A DNA stretch of 54,245 nucleotides from Flavobacterium sp. UBA7680. GTDB taxonomy: Bacteria; Bacteroidota; Bacteroidia; Flavobacteriales; Flavobacteriaceae. The position numbers were made by a program, and so were the translations under genes. The notes beneath the pieces are model-generated. The model did not search any database, was not told the DNA's origin, and saw only the letters and a list, made by a program, of their open reading frames with translations. The stretch lies in the NCBI RefSeq assembly GCF_002482975.1, contig NZ_DLHA01000020.1, positions 1 through 54,245 of the forward strand, given 5' to 3'. Shown piece after piece: positions 8,274 to 16,049 of this stretch; position 1 is the first letter of the stretch, and every line of letters begins with the position of its first letter.

Positions 8274-9953
8274 CTATTTCCTACTAACTCCGGCACTTTC
8301 AAAACTAGCCATATCATTCAAAAAAGCCTCAGCCGATTTTAAAATAGGAAAAGCAATTGCACAGCCCGTTCCTTCGCCAAGACGCAAATCTAAATTTAAA
8401 ATAGGTTTAGCACCAAGATAATCTAATAATTTTTGATGCGCTTTTTCGGCAGAACAATGACAGAAAACGGCATTTCTTTTAATATCAGGATTTATTTTAG
8501 AAGCAATTAAATATGCGACAGAACAAATAAAACCATCAACCAGAATCAGCATTTTATTTTCATAAGCCGTTAGCATTCCGCTTGCCATTTGAATAATTTC
8601 AAAACCTCCAAAATAGGCGATATGTTGTTTTAATTCGGCTTGACCGGAATAATTCCCGATTGCTTTTTTTAGAATATTTTGTTTATTTAGAAGTTTTTGA
8701 TCGTTAATTCCAGTTCCTTTTCCAACACATTCTTCGATAGAAAAACCAGTTAAAAGACTCATTAAAACCGATGCTGTTGAAGTATTTCCAATTCCCATTT
8801 CGCCAAAACCAATGCAGTTTGAACCTGTTTTCGCAATGTTTTCTACAATTGATTTTCCTTTTTCAAAACACAAATTCAATTCAGTTTCGCTCATGGCGGG
8901 AACATGTAGAAAAGATTGCGTTCCTTTTGCAATTTTGGCATTAATCAATTTTGCATTTGTTGGAAAATCATAATTTACGCCCGAATCTACAATTGATAAT
9001 TCGATATTATTTTGTTTACAGAAAACATTAATCGCAGCTCCGCCTTCGAGAAAATTAGTCACCATTTGACGCGTCACATCCTGCGGATAATCGCTCACGC
9101 CATGATTCGCAATTCCGTGATCTGCTGCAAAAACAACAATATTAGGATTTAGGATTTTGGGATTTAAAGTTTCAAAAACGGTCGCCATTTGAAAAGCCAA
9201 AGTTTCTAACGTTCCTAATGAACCAACAGGTTTTGTTTTTGAATCTATTTTTTCTTGTAAAAGTGTACCGAAATCAGTTTTGTCTTCAACTTTACTTGAA
9301 GGCTTTAAATCAAAATCAGAAATATTGATTTGATGAATTTCGTTGATTTCTTTACAGTCTGCAGTTTCAGATTTTTGTTTCCAATGCAATTGCTGTAACA
9401 TAGGCTGATTGCCGTAATTTGTGGCAGGTTTACCAATACAGAAATAACCAAGCGGTTCTATATTTTCTGGTAAATCTAAAATCTTTTTAAACTGAAAATA
9501 GTTTAAAATAGAAACCCAGCCCATTCCGTAACCTTGTTCCGTGAGTGAAAGCCAAATATTCTGCGCCGCACAAACCGAACTAAATTTCACGGCTTCATTA
9601 CTGCCAATAGTTCCAATTGTAAATTGATTTAAAACCGAACGATCGTAAGCAATGATAAGCCCAATTGGAGCTTCTTCAATTGCTTCTAATTTTAGTGATC
9701 TATAAAGTTCTTTCTGTTCCGGATTATCGGTAAGTTCTTCGGCTTTTTTGTTATAATCTAAAAACAGGTTTTTAATAGCGCATTTAACTTCATCCGATTT
9801 AATGATATAATATCTTGTCGCATCAGTCAAACCAACAGAAGGAGCCCAATGTCCGGCCTGTAAAGCTTTTTGAATTACTTCATCAGGAACTTCATCGGTT
9901 GTAAAATGTCGGGTATCGCGACGTGATTTTAATATATCGTCTAAATGGCTCAT
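8274..9953 (-). CDS. bluB-cobT: BluB-CobT fusion: 5,6-dimethylbenzimidazole synthase / NaMN:DMB phosphoribosyltransferase
   Basis: 559 residues in one uninterrupted frame. Residues 1 to ~202 are a BluB-type nitroreductase fold (SRRDTRHFTTDEVPDEV, GHWAPSVGLTDATRYYII, GYGMGWVSILNYFQF), which breaks down reduced FMN to make dimethylbenzimidazole (DMB). A ~20-residue linker follows. Residues ~226-559 are CobT: DSKTKPVGSLGTLE, AADHGIANHGVSDYPQDVTR, GFGEMGIGNTSTAS, and LRLGEGTG with catalytic Glu527 near the C-terminus. CobT activates DMB to alpha-ribazole phosphate. Fusion joins production and use of the B12 lower ligand in one chain, implying the cell makes true DMB-cobalamin from imported corrinoids. 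It lies downstream of cobU. Confidence 0.94.
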   Translation of the reverse strand: MSHLDDILKSRRDTRHFTTDEVPDEVIQKALQAGHWAPSVGLTDATRYYIIKSDEVKCAIKNLFLDYNKKAEELTDNPEQKELYRSLKLEAIEEAPIGLIIAYDRSVLNQFTIGTIGSNEAVKFSSVCAAQNIWLSLTEQGYGMGWVSILNYFQFKKILDLPENIEPLGYFCIGKPATNYGNQPMLQQLHWKQKSETADCKEINEIHQINISDFDLKPSSKVEDKTDFGTLLQEKIDSKTKPVGSLGTLETLAFQMATVFETLNPKILNPNIVVFAADHGIANHGVSDYPQDVTRQMVTNFLEGGAAINVFCKQNNIELSIVDSGVNYDFPTNAKLINAKIAKGTQSFLHVPAMSETELNLCFEKGKSIVENIAKTGSNCIGFGEMGIGNTSTASVLMSLLTGFSIEECVGKGTGINDQKLLNKQNILKKAIGNYSGQAELKQHIAYFGGFEIIQMASGMLTAYENKMLILVDGFICSVAYLIASKINPDIKRNAVFCHCSAEKAHQKLLDYLGAKPILNLDLRLGEGTGCAIAFPILKSAEAFLNDMASFESAGVSRK

Positions 9954-9970
9954 TTCTAAATTCCAATTTT

Positions 9971-10050
9971 TTTAAATTCCAAATTCCAATTTTTCATAAT
10001 TGAAATATTCTAGTAAAGATAAAGTATAGCCTTGGAATTTGGAATTTAAA
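9971..10050. repeat. Perfect 19-bp inverted repeat between cobU and bluB-cobT
   Basis: TTTAAATTCCAAATTCCAA (9971-9989) and its exact reverse complement (10032-10050) enclose 42 bp. The right arm runs into the cobU stop codon. Further AATTCCAA copies flank both arms. It could fold as a strong stem-loop in the operon mRNA and resembles intergenic repeat DNA common in flavobacteria. Confidence 0.85.
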
Positions 10051-10570
10051 TTTTGGAATTTTCTCCTTTGATCTTTACTGGAATTCCAGAAACCATTAAA
10101 ACAACTTCATCTGCATTTGATGCTAAAAACTGATTCATCCAGCCTTGAAGTTCGGTAAATTTTCTGCCAATTTCAGTTGCGGCGTGAACGCCCATTCCAA
10201 TTTCGTTGGTTACAATAATTAGAGTTGCATTTTCCTGATTGGCAATTGAAAGAAATTCTTTTTTAGCTTCTTCTAAACTTAAAGTTACGTCATTTTTATT
10301 GTCGACAAAAAAGTTGGTCAGCCAAAGCGTTACACAGTCGATTAAAGCAACTTTTCCTGAAAAGTTTATTTCGCTTAAATGTTTTTCTTTTTCAATATTC
10401 GTCCAGCGTTCGTCTCTTTCCTGTTGATGACGATCAATTCGATTTTGAAAATCCGAATCCCATTTTCGGGCCGTCGCCACATATATAGGTGAATTAGAAA
10501 GCCGCAAAGCGAGATTTTGAGCATAACTGCTTTTTCCTGATCGCTCGCCGCCGGTTATTAAGTAAATCAT
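10046..10570 (-). CDS. cobU: Bifunctional adenosylcobinamide kinase / adenosylcobinamide-phosphate guanylyltransferase
   Basis: 174 residues, normal CobU/CobP length. The P-loop ITGGERSGKSSYA is at residues 5-17, and IDRHQQERDERW carries His48, equivalent to the guanylylated histidine of CobU. A conserved ALIDCVTLWLTNFF and IVTNEIGMGVH follow. It phosphorylates adenosylcobinamide and then attaches GMP to give adenosylcobinamide-GDP, the substrate of CobS. It is cytoplasmic, acts on salvaged cobinamide, and lies between the four-helix-bundle cassette and bluB-cobT. Confidence 0.95.
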   Translation of the reverse strand: MIYLITGGERSGKSSYAQNLALRLSNSPIYVATARKWDSDFQNRIDRHQQERDERWTNIEKEKHLSEINFSGKVALIDCVTLWLTNFFVDNKNDVTLSLEEAKKEFLSIANQENATLIIVTNEIGMGVHAATEIGRKFTELQGWMNQFLASNADEVVLMVSGIPVKIKGENSKI

Positions 10571-10579
10571 TTATAATGG

Positions 10580-11008
10580 TTAATTATTGATTGTTAATTA
10601 TTAATTTAATTTGGAAACTTTTTTTGCTTCTAAATGATTTTTGGAAGTTTTAAGAATACTCGTTATTAATTTCAAAATTGAAATTGCGTCATTATTAATA
10701 TTTTCGAATTCCTTTTCATTTAAATAATCAGTTGCTTTTAATAATTCTAACCAATAAACAGTTTCATTAGCTTCTTTCTGGGCAATTGCAAATTTATGAA
10801 TGAAGTCACTTTTGCTTTCAGCATGTTCAGCTTCTCTAATCATTGCGCCAACGCTAGTTCCTGATCTTAGAAGTTGTTTAGAAAGTATAAATTCTTTTTT
10901 ATCATTATTTAAATATTGATATAGCTTGACAATTCTGATCGCAAAATCAAAACTTTTATTTTTAACAACGTTGTTTTTCATAATTAACAACTAACAATTT
11001 ATAATTAA
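10580..11008. mobile_element. Putative cassette: four-helix-bundle gene framed by 27-bp inverted repeats
   Basis: TTAATTATTGATTGTTAATT... at 10580-10606 matches the reverse complement of 10982-11008 at 23 of 27 positions. The gene start codon (10981) touches the right arm and its stop codon (10601-10603) lies within the left arm, so the unit is little more than the reading frame plus inverted ends. S23/IVP proteins are known from 23S rRNA intervening sequences, which also have complementary ends. A mobile origin is inference. Confidence 0.55.
10601..10981 (-). CDS. Four helix bundle protein (S23 / intervening-sequence protein family)
   Basis: 126 residues from the ATG at 10981 (MKNNVVKNKSFDFAIRIVKL). 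The pattern KSFDFAIRIVKLYQYL, then LSKQLLRSGTSVGAMIREAE and ESKSDFIHKFAIAQKEANET with YWLELL is the standard signature of the family found in 23S rRNA intervening sequences and scattered in Bacteroidota genomes. Its biochemical role is not established. Lying between the Cys-rich gene and cobU with inverted repeats at both ends, it looks like an insertion into the B12 operon and not a B12 enzyme. Confidence 0.88.
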   Translation of the reverse strand: MKNNVVKNKSFDFAIRIVKLYQYLNNDKKEFILSKQLLRSGTSVGAMIREAEHAESKSDFIHKFAIAQKEANETVYWLELLKATDYLNEKEFENINNDAISILKLITSILKTSKNHLEAKKVSKLN

Positions 11009-11011
11009 CAA

Positions 11012-11374
11012 TTAGTACGGGCAATGACGACACTTGTTTCCACAGCAAGTTCCGCGTTTTAAATGAAACCAGGCTTTAAAAACCATATTGCCATCTTCCG
11101 TATAATAGTCAATTCCCTCAATTAGTTTTTCTGTTTTGGGTAAAGATATGGCTTTATTTTTAAGGGCATTTTTAGGAGTAATAGTTTCAATATAAGCATC
11201 GATTTTATCCTCGCATGCTTCTTTAAAACAAACGGGACAAAGACAGTCTCCTCCTTCAGAAAGATTGAAAATAGGTGGGTAATCATTACACCAGCATTTA
11301 TCTTCAACCGAAATATCTCCACAGCTGAATTGAGATTCACAGCTTGAGCAAACTTTAATTTTTGTGGTATTCAT
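11012..11374 (-). CDS. Cys-rich protein: CWC-type N-terminus joined to DUF5522-type C-terminus
   Basis: About 120 residues from the ATG at 11374 (MNTTKIKVCSSCESQFSCG). It holds 13 or so cysteines in three groups: CSSCESQFSCG...CWCNDYPP, GGDCLCPVCFKEAC, and the C-terminal WFHLKRGTCCGNKCRHCPY. The first part resembles the Cys-rich CWC family and the last the DUF5522 domain. The cysteines suggest zinc or an iron-sulfur cluster. It opens the B12 salvage operon divergently from btuFCD, so a B12-related role is possible, but none is established. A TATCTTTG element at 11386-11379 is so close to the ATG that the transcript may be almost leaderless. Confidence 0.75.
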   Translation of the reverse strand: MNTTKIKVCSSCESQFSCGDISVEDKCWCNDYPPIFNLSEGGDCLCPVCFKEACEDKIDAYIETITPKNALKNKAISLPKTEKLIEGIDYYTEDGNMVFKAWFHLKRGTCCGNKCRHCPY

Positions 11375-11440
11375 GATGCAAAGATACAAATTGTTGAATT
11401 TTGTAAGAATAAAGATAAACAAAAAATTTAGAAAATGCTT

Positions 11441-11448
11441 TACCTTTG
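11441..11448 (+). promoter_or_regulatory. Putative -7 element of btuFCD
   Basis: TACCTTTG fits the TAnnTTTG consensus, 21 bp upstream of the btuF ATG. No convincing TTG element lies at the proper distance upstream. No riboswitch is present in the 95-bp divergent gap, so the importer does not appear to share the btuB control. Confidence 0.5.
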
Positions 11449-11469
11449 TTCCTTTCGAAAACGTAAAAT

Positions 11470-12612
11470 ATGAGACATTTATTCCCTAAATTGATTTTTA
11501 TTTCTTCTTTTTTTATTCTCTTCGGATGTAAGAAGAACGAAACGAGCGAAGTAGCTAAAATTGAAACTGCAAAAAATAGTATCGAATATGCATCTGGACT
11601 TTCTATTGTAAAATATGATGCTTACTCAGTCGTAACAGTTTCAAATCCATGGCCTAACGCAAATAAGGATTTTAAATATATTTTAAAAGAAAAAGAAGCA
11701 AAAGTTCCGGATAGTCTTCAATCTTATACTACAATTCAGGTTCCGTTAGAATCTGTTGTGGTGACTTCAACTACTAACATTCCGTTTTTAGAAATGCTTG
11801 AAGTGGAGAATAAATTGGTTGGTTTTCCCCATACCGATTATATTTCATCTGAAAAAACCAGAGCTTTAATTGACAAAGGTTCTGTGAAAAACGTTGGACA
11901 AAATGAAAAATTAAATATCGAACAATTAATAGAATTATCGCCAGATTTGATTGTGACTTTTGGAGTAGATAATAATAATCCGATGCTGGACAATTTGAAA
12001 AAAAGCGGTTTAAATGTTTTAATTCAGGGCGACTGGATGGAACAATCTCCACTTGGAAAAGCAGAATGGATAAAGCTTTACGGAGCATTATTTGGTAAAG
12101 AAGAAAAAGCAAAAGAATTGTTTGATAAAATTGTTCAGAGTTACGATCAGGCTAAAAAACTGGCTGCAGAAAAAACAGCAAATTTAACAGTTTTATACGG
12201 TTCGATGTATGAAGATGTTTGGTATGTTGCCAAAGGAAACAGCTGGGTTGCCGAATTTATGAAAGATGCTCACGCTAATTATTTATGGGCAGATTTAAAA
12301 GGAACAGGAAGTGAAGGTTTGTCTTTTGAAAAAGTTTTAGATAAAGCAAAAACAGCAAACGTTTGGATTGCTTCGGGTTCTTTTAAAAGTCTGGATGAAT
12401 TGCAGAAAGCAAATCCGCATTATAGTGAATTTGATGCTTTTACAAATAAAAGTGTTTATAGTTTCGAAGGAAAATTAGGTGCAACCGGAGGAACGGTTTA
12501 TTACGAATTAGCGCCAAGCCGTCCGGATTTAGTTTTAAAAGATTACATTAAAATTTTTCACCCTGATTTAATGTCGAATTACGAATTTACTTTTGCATCA
12601 AAACTGAATTAA
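11470..12612 (+). CDS. btuF: Cobalamin ABC transporter substrate-binding lipoprotein
   Basis: 380 residues with a lipoprotein signal (FFILFGC, Cys ~20). The core follows the BtuF/FecB periplasmic-binding fold: VVVTSTTNIPFLEMLEVENKL, then LNIEQLIELSPDLIVTFG, and NVLIQGDWMEQSPLGKAEWIKLYGALFGKE. It would carry cobalamin from the outer-membrane receptor to BtuCD. The gene is divergent from the salvage operon and is followed 1 bp later by the permease. Sequence alone cannot separate it from a siderophore-binding protein; the B12 neighbourhood decides. Confidence 0.88.
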   Translation: MRHLFPKLIFISSFFILFGCKKNETSEVAKIETAKNSIEYASGLSIVKYDAYSVVTVSNPWPNANKDFKYILKEKEAKVPDSLQSYTTIQVPLESVVVTSTTNIPFLEMLEVENKLVGFPHTDYISSEKTRALIDKGSVKNVGQNEKLNIEQLIELSPDLIVTFGVDNNNPMLDNLKKSGLNVLIQGDWMEQSPLGKAEWIKLYGALFGKEEKAKELFDKIVQSYDQAKKLAAEKTANLTVLYGSMYEDVWYVAKGNSWVAEFMKDAHANYLWADLKGTGSEGLSFEKVLDKAKTANVWIASGSFKSLDELQKANPHYSEFDAFTNKSVYSFEGKLGATGGTVYYELAPSRPDLVLKDYIKIFHPDLMSNYEFTFASKLN

Positions 12613-12613
12613 A

Positions 12614-13642
12614 TTGGCAAACAAAAAACGAAATACCATTTTATTTGTTGTTTTGGCTTTAGGTCTTTTATTGATGTTTTTTGCGAGCATTAGTTTAGGA
12701 TCTGTCACGATTCCGTTAAAAGATGTTTTTACAAGTTTAACCGGAGGACATGCAACAAAATCAACTTGGGAATATATCATTATAAATTATCGTCTGCCAA
12801 AAGCTATTACCGCAGTTTTAGTGGGAACGGGACTTTCGATCAGCGGACTTTTAATGCAGACTTTATTTAGAAACCCGCTTGCTGGGCCTTATGTTTTAGG
12901 ATTAAGTTCCGGAGCGAGTTTAGGCGTTGCTTTTGTGATTTTAGGAGCGGGTTTTTTACCTTCATTTTTAAGTGTTATTGCTTTATCGTCATACGGAATT
13001 GTAATTGCGTCTACTTTTGGTAGTACATTAGTTTTATTGTTGGTTTTAGTAGTTTCTCAAAGATTACGGGACACAATGGCCATTTTAATTGTTGGATTAA
13101 TGTTCGGAAGTTTTACAACCGCAATCGTAAGTGTTCTAACGTATTTCAGTACAGCAGAACAATTACAGAAATTTACTTTTTGGTCAATGGGAAGTCTTGG
13201 GAATCTTTCCTGGCCAACAATTGGAATTTTGACTTTCTGTGTTGGAATTGGATTGCTTTTAAGCGCTAAAAGTATTAAACCTTTAAATGCTTTGCTTTTA
13301 GGAGAAAACTATGCAAAAAGTATGGGTTTGAATTTTAAAAGAGCCAGACTGATTATCATATTTGCAACAAGTATTTTATCTGGAGCGATTACGGCTTTTG
13401 CCGGGCCAATTGCTTTTGTTGGATTAGCGGTTCCGCATATTGCAAAGCTGACTTTTCAAACCAGTAATCATACTATTTTGTTTTGGAGTACTTTGTTTTT
13501 CGGATCGATTATAATGTTGTTTTGTGATATTGTATCTCAAATGCCGGGATTTGATGTTACGCTGCCAATAAATGCCATAACGTCTATAATTGGTGCTCCG
13601 GTTGTGATTTGGCTTTTGGTACGAAAAAGAAATTTCCAATAA
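12614..13642 (+). CDS. btuC: Cobalamin ABC transporter permease (FecCD family)
   Basis: 342 residues with about ten membrane segments. Family motifs include YRLPKAITAVLVGTGLSISG, LFRNPLAGPYVLGLSSGASL and AFAGPIAFVGLAVPHIAKL. The reading frame has no ATG near its beginning: the natural start is TTG at 12614, one base after the btuF stop, giving LANKKRNTILFVVLALGLLL and an intact first membrane helix. The first ATG, at 12674, would remove part of that helix. Tight spacing suggests coupled translation with btuF. Confidence 0.9.
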   Translation: MANKKRNTILFVVLALGLLLMFFASISLGSVTIPLKDVFTSLTGGHATKSTWEYIIINYRLPKAITAVLVGTGLSISGLLMQTLFRNPLAGPYVLGLSSGASLGVAFVILGAGFLPSFLSVIALSSYGIVIASTFGSTLVLLLVLVVSQRLRDTMAILIVGLMFGSFTTAIVSVLTYFSTAEQLQKFTFWSMGSLGNLSWPTIGILTFCVGIGLLLSAKSIKPLNALLLGENYAKSMGLNFKRARLIIIFATSILSGAITAFAGPIAFVGLAVPHIAKLTFQTSNHTILFWSTLFFGSIIMLFCDIVSQMPGFDVTLPINAITSIIGAPVVIWLLVRKRNFQ

Positions 13643-13649
13643 TTATTGG

Positions 13650-13720
13650 TCACAGATTTTACGGATTAAACAGATTTTCACAGATTATTTTTTAATCATT
13701 TTAATCCTTGTAATCTGTGG
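13650..13720. repeat. Imperfect inverted repeat (CACAGATT ... AATCTGTG)
   Basis: TCACAGATTTTACGGATTAAA (13650-13670) is matched by TTTAATCCTTGTAATCTGTGG (13700-13720) in inverse orientation with a few mismatches, and more CAGATT copies between. It is a recurrent kind of flavobacterial intergenic repeat and lies in the btuC-btuD gap. Confidence 0.7.
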
Positions 13721-13732
13721 CAAAAGAAAAAA

Positions 13733-13766
13733 CTTAGCAGCTTAGTATCTTAGAACCTTAGCAACT
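13733..13766. repeat. Tandem 8-bp repeat (CTTAGnnn)
   Basis: Four consecutive 8-bp units CTTAGCAG, CTTAGTAT, CTTAGAAC, CTTAGCAA, then CTT, end 8 bp before the btuD start codon. Unit number could vary between strains and change the btuD leader. Confidence 0.8.
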
Positions 13767-13774
13767 TTAAAAAA

Positions 13775-14551
13775 ATGATAAGTATCTTAAAAACTTCAAA
13801 TTTAAATATTGGATATAAATCCAAACATGCGGTTGTGACTATTGCTGAGAATTTAAATTTGAATTTAAGTTCTGGAAAACTCATTTCTTTGATTGGTGCA
13901 AACGGAATTGGGAAATCGACTTTATTGCGCACCATTACCGGAATTCAGCATCCTTTATCTGGGAATGTTTATTTGAATCATAAAAATATTTCAACATATA
14001 AACCTTTAGATTTAGCGCAGAATTTAAGTTTGGTTTTAACCGAAAAACTACCGCCAAGTAATCTTTCTGTTTTTGAATTGGTGGCACTTGGTCGTCAGCC
14101 TTATACCAATTGGGTGGGAACTTTAACCCAAACTGATATCGATAAAGTTCAGGAAGCCATGCAGCTGACGCAAATAGAACATCTTTCGCATAAAAAACAT
14201 TATGAAATAAGCGACGGACAATTGCAAAAGGTTTTAATTGCCAGAGCTTTGGCACAAGATACGCCGCTGATTATTTTAGATGAACCAACAACACATTTAG
14301 ATTTATTACATAAAGTTTCATTATTTAAATTATTAAAGAAACTAACTCAGGAAACTCAAAAATGTATTTTGTTTTCAACACATGATATTGATTTGGCAAT
14401 TCAATTAAGCGACGAAATGATTGTCATGACTCCTGAAAATGTAGTTCAGGATGAACCTTGCAATTTAATTTCAAACGGAAGTTTTGCAGCCTTGTTCAAA
14501 GATGAGCATATTATTTTTGATGCTGAAAAAGGGAAGTTTATTGTGACTTAA
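13775..14551 (+). CDS. btuD: Cobalamin ABC transporter ATP-binding protein
   Basis: 258 residues. Walker A is GANGIGKSTLLRT (about residues 37-49), the Q-loop region follows, the ABC signature is the variant ISDGQLQKVLIARAL in place of LSGGQ, Walker B is LIILDEPTTHLD, and the switch His is in FSTHDIDL. It powers BtuC. Unlike btuF and btuC, it is separated from the permease gene by 132 bp of repeat DNA, so a separate transcript or weaker coupling is possible. Confidence 0.92.
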   Translation: MISILKTSNLNIGYKSKHAVVTIAENLNLNLSSGKLISLIGANGIGKSTLLRTITGIQHPLSGNVYLNHKNISTYKPLDLAQNLSLVLTEKLPPSNLSVFELVALGRQPYTNWVGTLTQTDIDKVQEAMQLTQIEHLSHKKHYEISDGQLQKVLIARALAQDTPLIILDEPTTHLDLLHKVSLFKLLKKLTQETQKCILFSTHDIDLAIQLSDEMIVMTPENVVQDEPCNLISNGSFAALFKDEHIIFDAEKGKFIVT

Positions 14552-14561
14552 TTATTTAAAT

Positions 14562-15032
14562 TTAGTCTTTATTTTCCATTTCAATATTTAGAATTTTTGT
14601 TAGAATTTTTAAAGATGCATTAGCTTTATTTTTAAAGTTAATGTAAAATGCGATGGCTGTAAAAACTATGAAAAATGCCAATATTTTCCAGCTGAAAAAA
14701 TCATCTATTGGATTTATAAATAAGAAAACAGTAAAGCTTATATTTAATAGTAGAATTAAAAATAATATCAGCTTTAAATGAGAAGGTATTTTGAAACTTA
14801 AGATGATAACACGATGATTTAAATATTCTATTATCTCGCCATTAATTTCAGGGCGCAATTGATTTTTTGGACCAAAATCAAATGTTGGGAATATTTGAAA
14901 TTCAGAAGCTGATATCTTTCCTTCAAACTTATATCCTTCTTTTGAATTTGTATAAAATTTTTCGGTAATAGAATTGAGTTTATTTACAATATCTTCAGTT
15001 TTTAAGTTTGTTTTTAATTTAAAATTATACAT
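14562..15032 (-). CDS. Membrane protein of unknown function
   Basis: 156 residues, not recognised. The first ~85 residues are soluble and read as a small alpha/beta domain (TEDIVNKLNSITEKFY, IFPTFDFGPKNQLRPEING). Two membrane segments follow (LKLILFLILLLNISFTVFLF and WKILAFFIVFTAIAFYINF) and a short basic tail. It is 32 bp downstream of another two-helix membrane protein and probably cotranscribed. It converges with btuD with 10 bp between, with no clear terminator. Confidence 0.6.
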   Translation of the reverse strand: MYNFKLKTNLKTEDIVNKLNSITEKFYTNSKEGYKFEGKISASEFQIFPTFDFGPKNQLRPEINGEIIEYLNHRVIILSFKIPSHLKLILFLILLLNISFTVFLFINPIDDFFSWKILAFFIVFTAIAFYINFKNKANASLKILTKILNIEMENKD

Positions 15033-15064
15033 TTTTTAATGTTATTAGATTCAGGAAATATACT

Positions 15065-15541
15065 TTATAGAATATTATTTTCTTTCTTAAATCTATTTCG
15101 ATGAATAGTAAGAGTGTGTTGCAATTCAAGAAAATTAGTACTCAGACTTGAAATGTTAAACTGCATTATCTGATTTGGTTCGATAATATGGTAGACAAAA
15201 TAATAGGAATTCCTTTGATTACCGCGTTTAATATCAACTCTTTCATTTTCAATGTTGCTCCAAGGAACTATAGCTTGTTCTTTATACTGAATTCCCTTAG
15301 AATTTATTCTAAACTGAATTTCATCAATTGTTCTTATGAATTTAATTAGATAACGAATCGGGAACAGAGAAATTAAAAAAATTATCGATGCTATTACGAA
15401 TTCATGTTGTTTTAAAGCATTAATGATCCAAACAAATAAGGCAATTACTATTAGTATTCCAATAAGAATATTTGCTCTGGTCTTATAAATCAGAGTTTCT
15501 TTGGAATAACTAAGGTTATTTAAATCTATAAATGGCCTCAT
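15065..15541 (-). CDS. Membrane protein, possible PH-like domain, unknown function
   Basis: 158 residues. Two membrane helices at about 25-65 (NILIGILIVIALFVWIINAL, FVIASIIFLISLFPIRYLI) are followed by a soluble domain of alternating strands (IDEIQFRINSKGIQYKEQ, VPWSNIENERVDIKRG) that resembles bacterial PH-type domains with their usual Ile-Pro-Trp-Ser-like turn. The family call is tentative. It is 1 bp downstream of trmL and upstream of the other small membrane gene, so the three probably form one operon. Confidence 0.6.
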   Translation of the reverse strand: MRPFIDLNNLSYSKETLIYKTRANILIGILIVIALFVWIINALKQHEFVIASIIFLISLFPIRYLIKFIRTIDEIQFRINSKGIQYKEQAIVPWSNIENERVDIKRGNQRNSYYFVYHIIEPNQIMQFNISSLSTNFLELQHTLTIHRNRFKKENNIL

Positions 15542-15542
15542 A

Positions 15543-15998
15543 TTATTTCTTTAACCCAATCTGTCTCTTAGCTTCACCAACCACAAAAGCAACAGAATTC
15601 GCAATATTAAAAGAGCGAATAAGCGGAGACATAGGAATCGTTAAATGATTTTCAAATCGAGCCATAAATTCTTTGCTTAAACCCACGCTTTCTTTTCCAA
15701 AAACTAACCAATCGCCATCTTGAAATTCATTTTCTAAATATGATTTGTCAGAATGAGAACTCATTAAAAATACACGAGAATGATCTGGAATTTGTTGCAC
15801 CCATTCGTCTACATTTTGATATTCGGTAACATCAAGGTGTACCCAATAATCCAAACCGGAACGTTTAAGGTTTTTATCATTAATTACAAAACCAAAAGGA
15901 TGAATTAAATGAAGTCGGCTTTCAGTTCCTACGCACAATCTTCCAATGTTTCCAGTGTTATTTGGTATTTCTGGTTCTACAAGAACTACGTTTAGCAT
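15543..15998 (-). CDS. trmL: tRNA (cytidine(34)-2'-O)-methyltransferase
   Basis: 151 residues, the size of TrmL/YibK. SPOUT-fold motifs are complete: LVEPEIPNNTGNIGRLCVGT at the N-terminus, WLVFGKESVGLSKEF, and the knotted C-terminal IPMSPLIRSFNIANSVAFVV with Ser/Asn of the cofactor loop. It methylates the wobble ribose of tRNA-Leu isoacceptors in family members (known). First gene of a small operon. Confidence 0.92.
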   Translation of the reverse strand: MLNVVLVEPEIPNNTGNIGRLCVGTESRLHLIHPFGFVINDKNLKRSGLDYWVHLDVTEYQNVDEWVQQIPDHSRVFLMSSHSDKSYLENEFQDGDWLVFGKESVGLSKEFMARFENHLTIPMSPLIRSFNIANSVAFVVGEAKRQIGLKK

Positions 15999-16004
15999 TT
16001 TTTT

Positions 16005-16030
16005 GAATTATGAGTTATGAATTATGAGTT
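16005..16030. repeat. Short tandem repeat GAATTATGAGTTAT
   Basis: GAATTATGAGTT occurs twice in 26 bp between trmL and the pseudouridine synthase gene. The same word family recurs at 41851-41899. Confidence 0.7.
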
Positions 16031-16049
16031 TCCTAAAATTATCTAATTA

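Noticed and set aside
11375..11469. Second cobalamin riboswitch in the divergent gap upstream of btuF and the Cys-rich gene
   Set aside because: The gap is only 95 bp and lacks the B12 box and the other conserved elements.
11774..12112. Reverse-strand open frame inside btuF and similar overlapping frames elsewhere
   Set aside because: They lie opposite well-supported genes, have no family resemblance and show composition expected of antisense frames.
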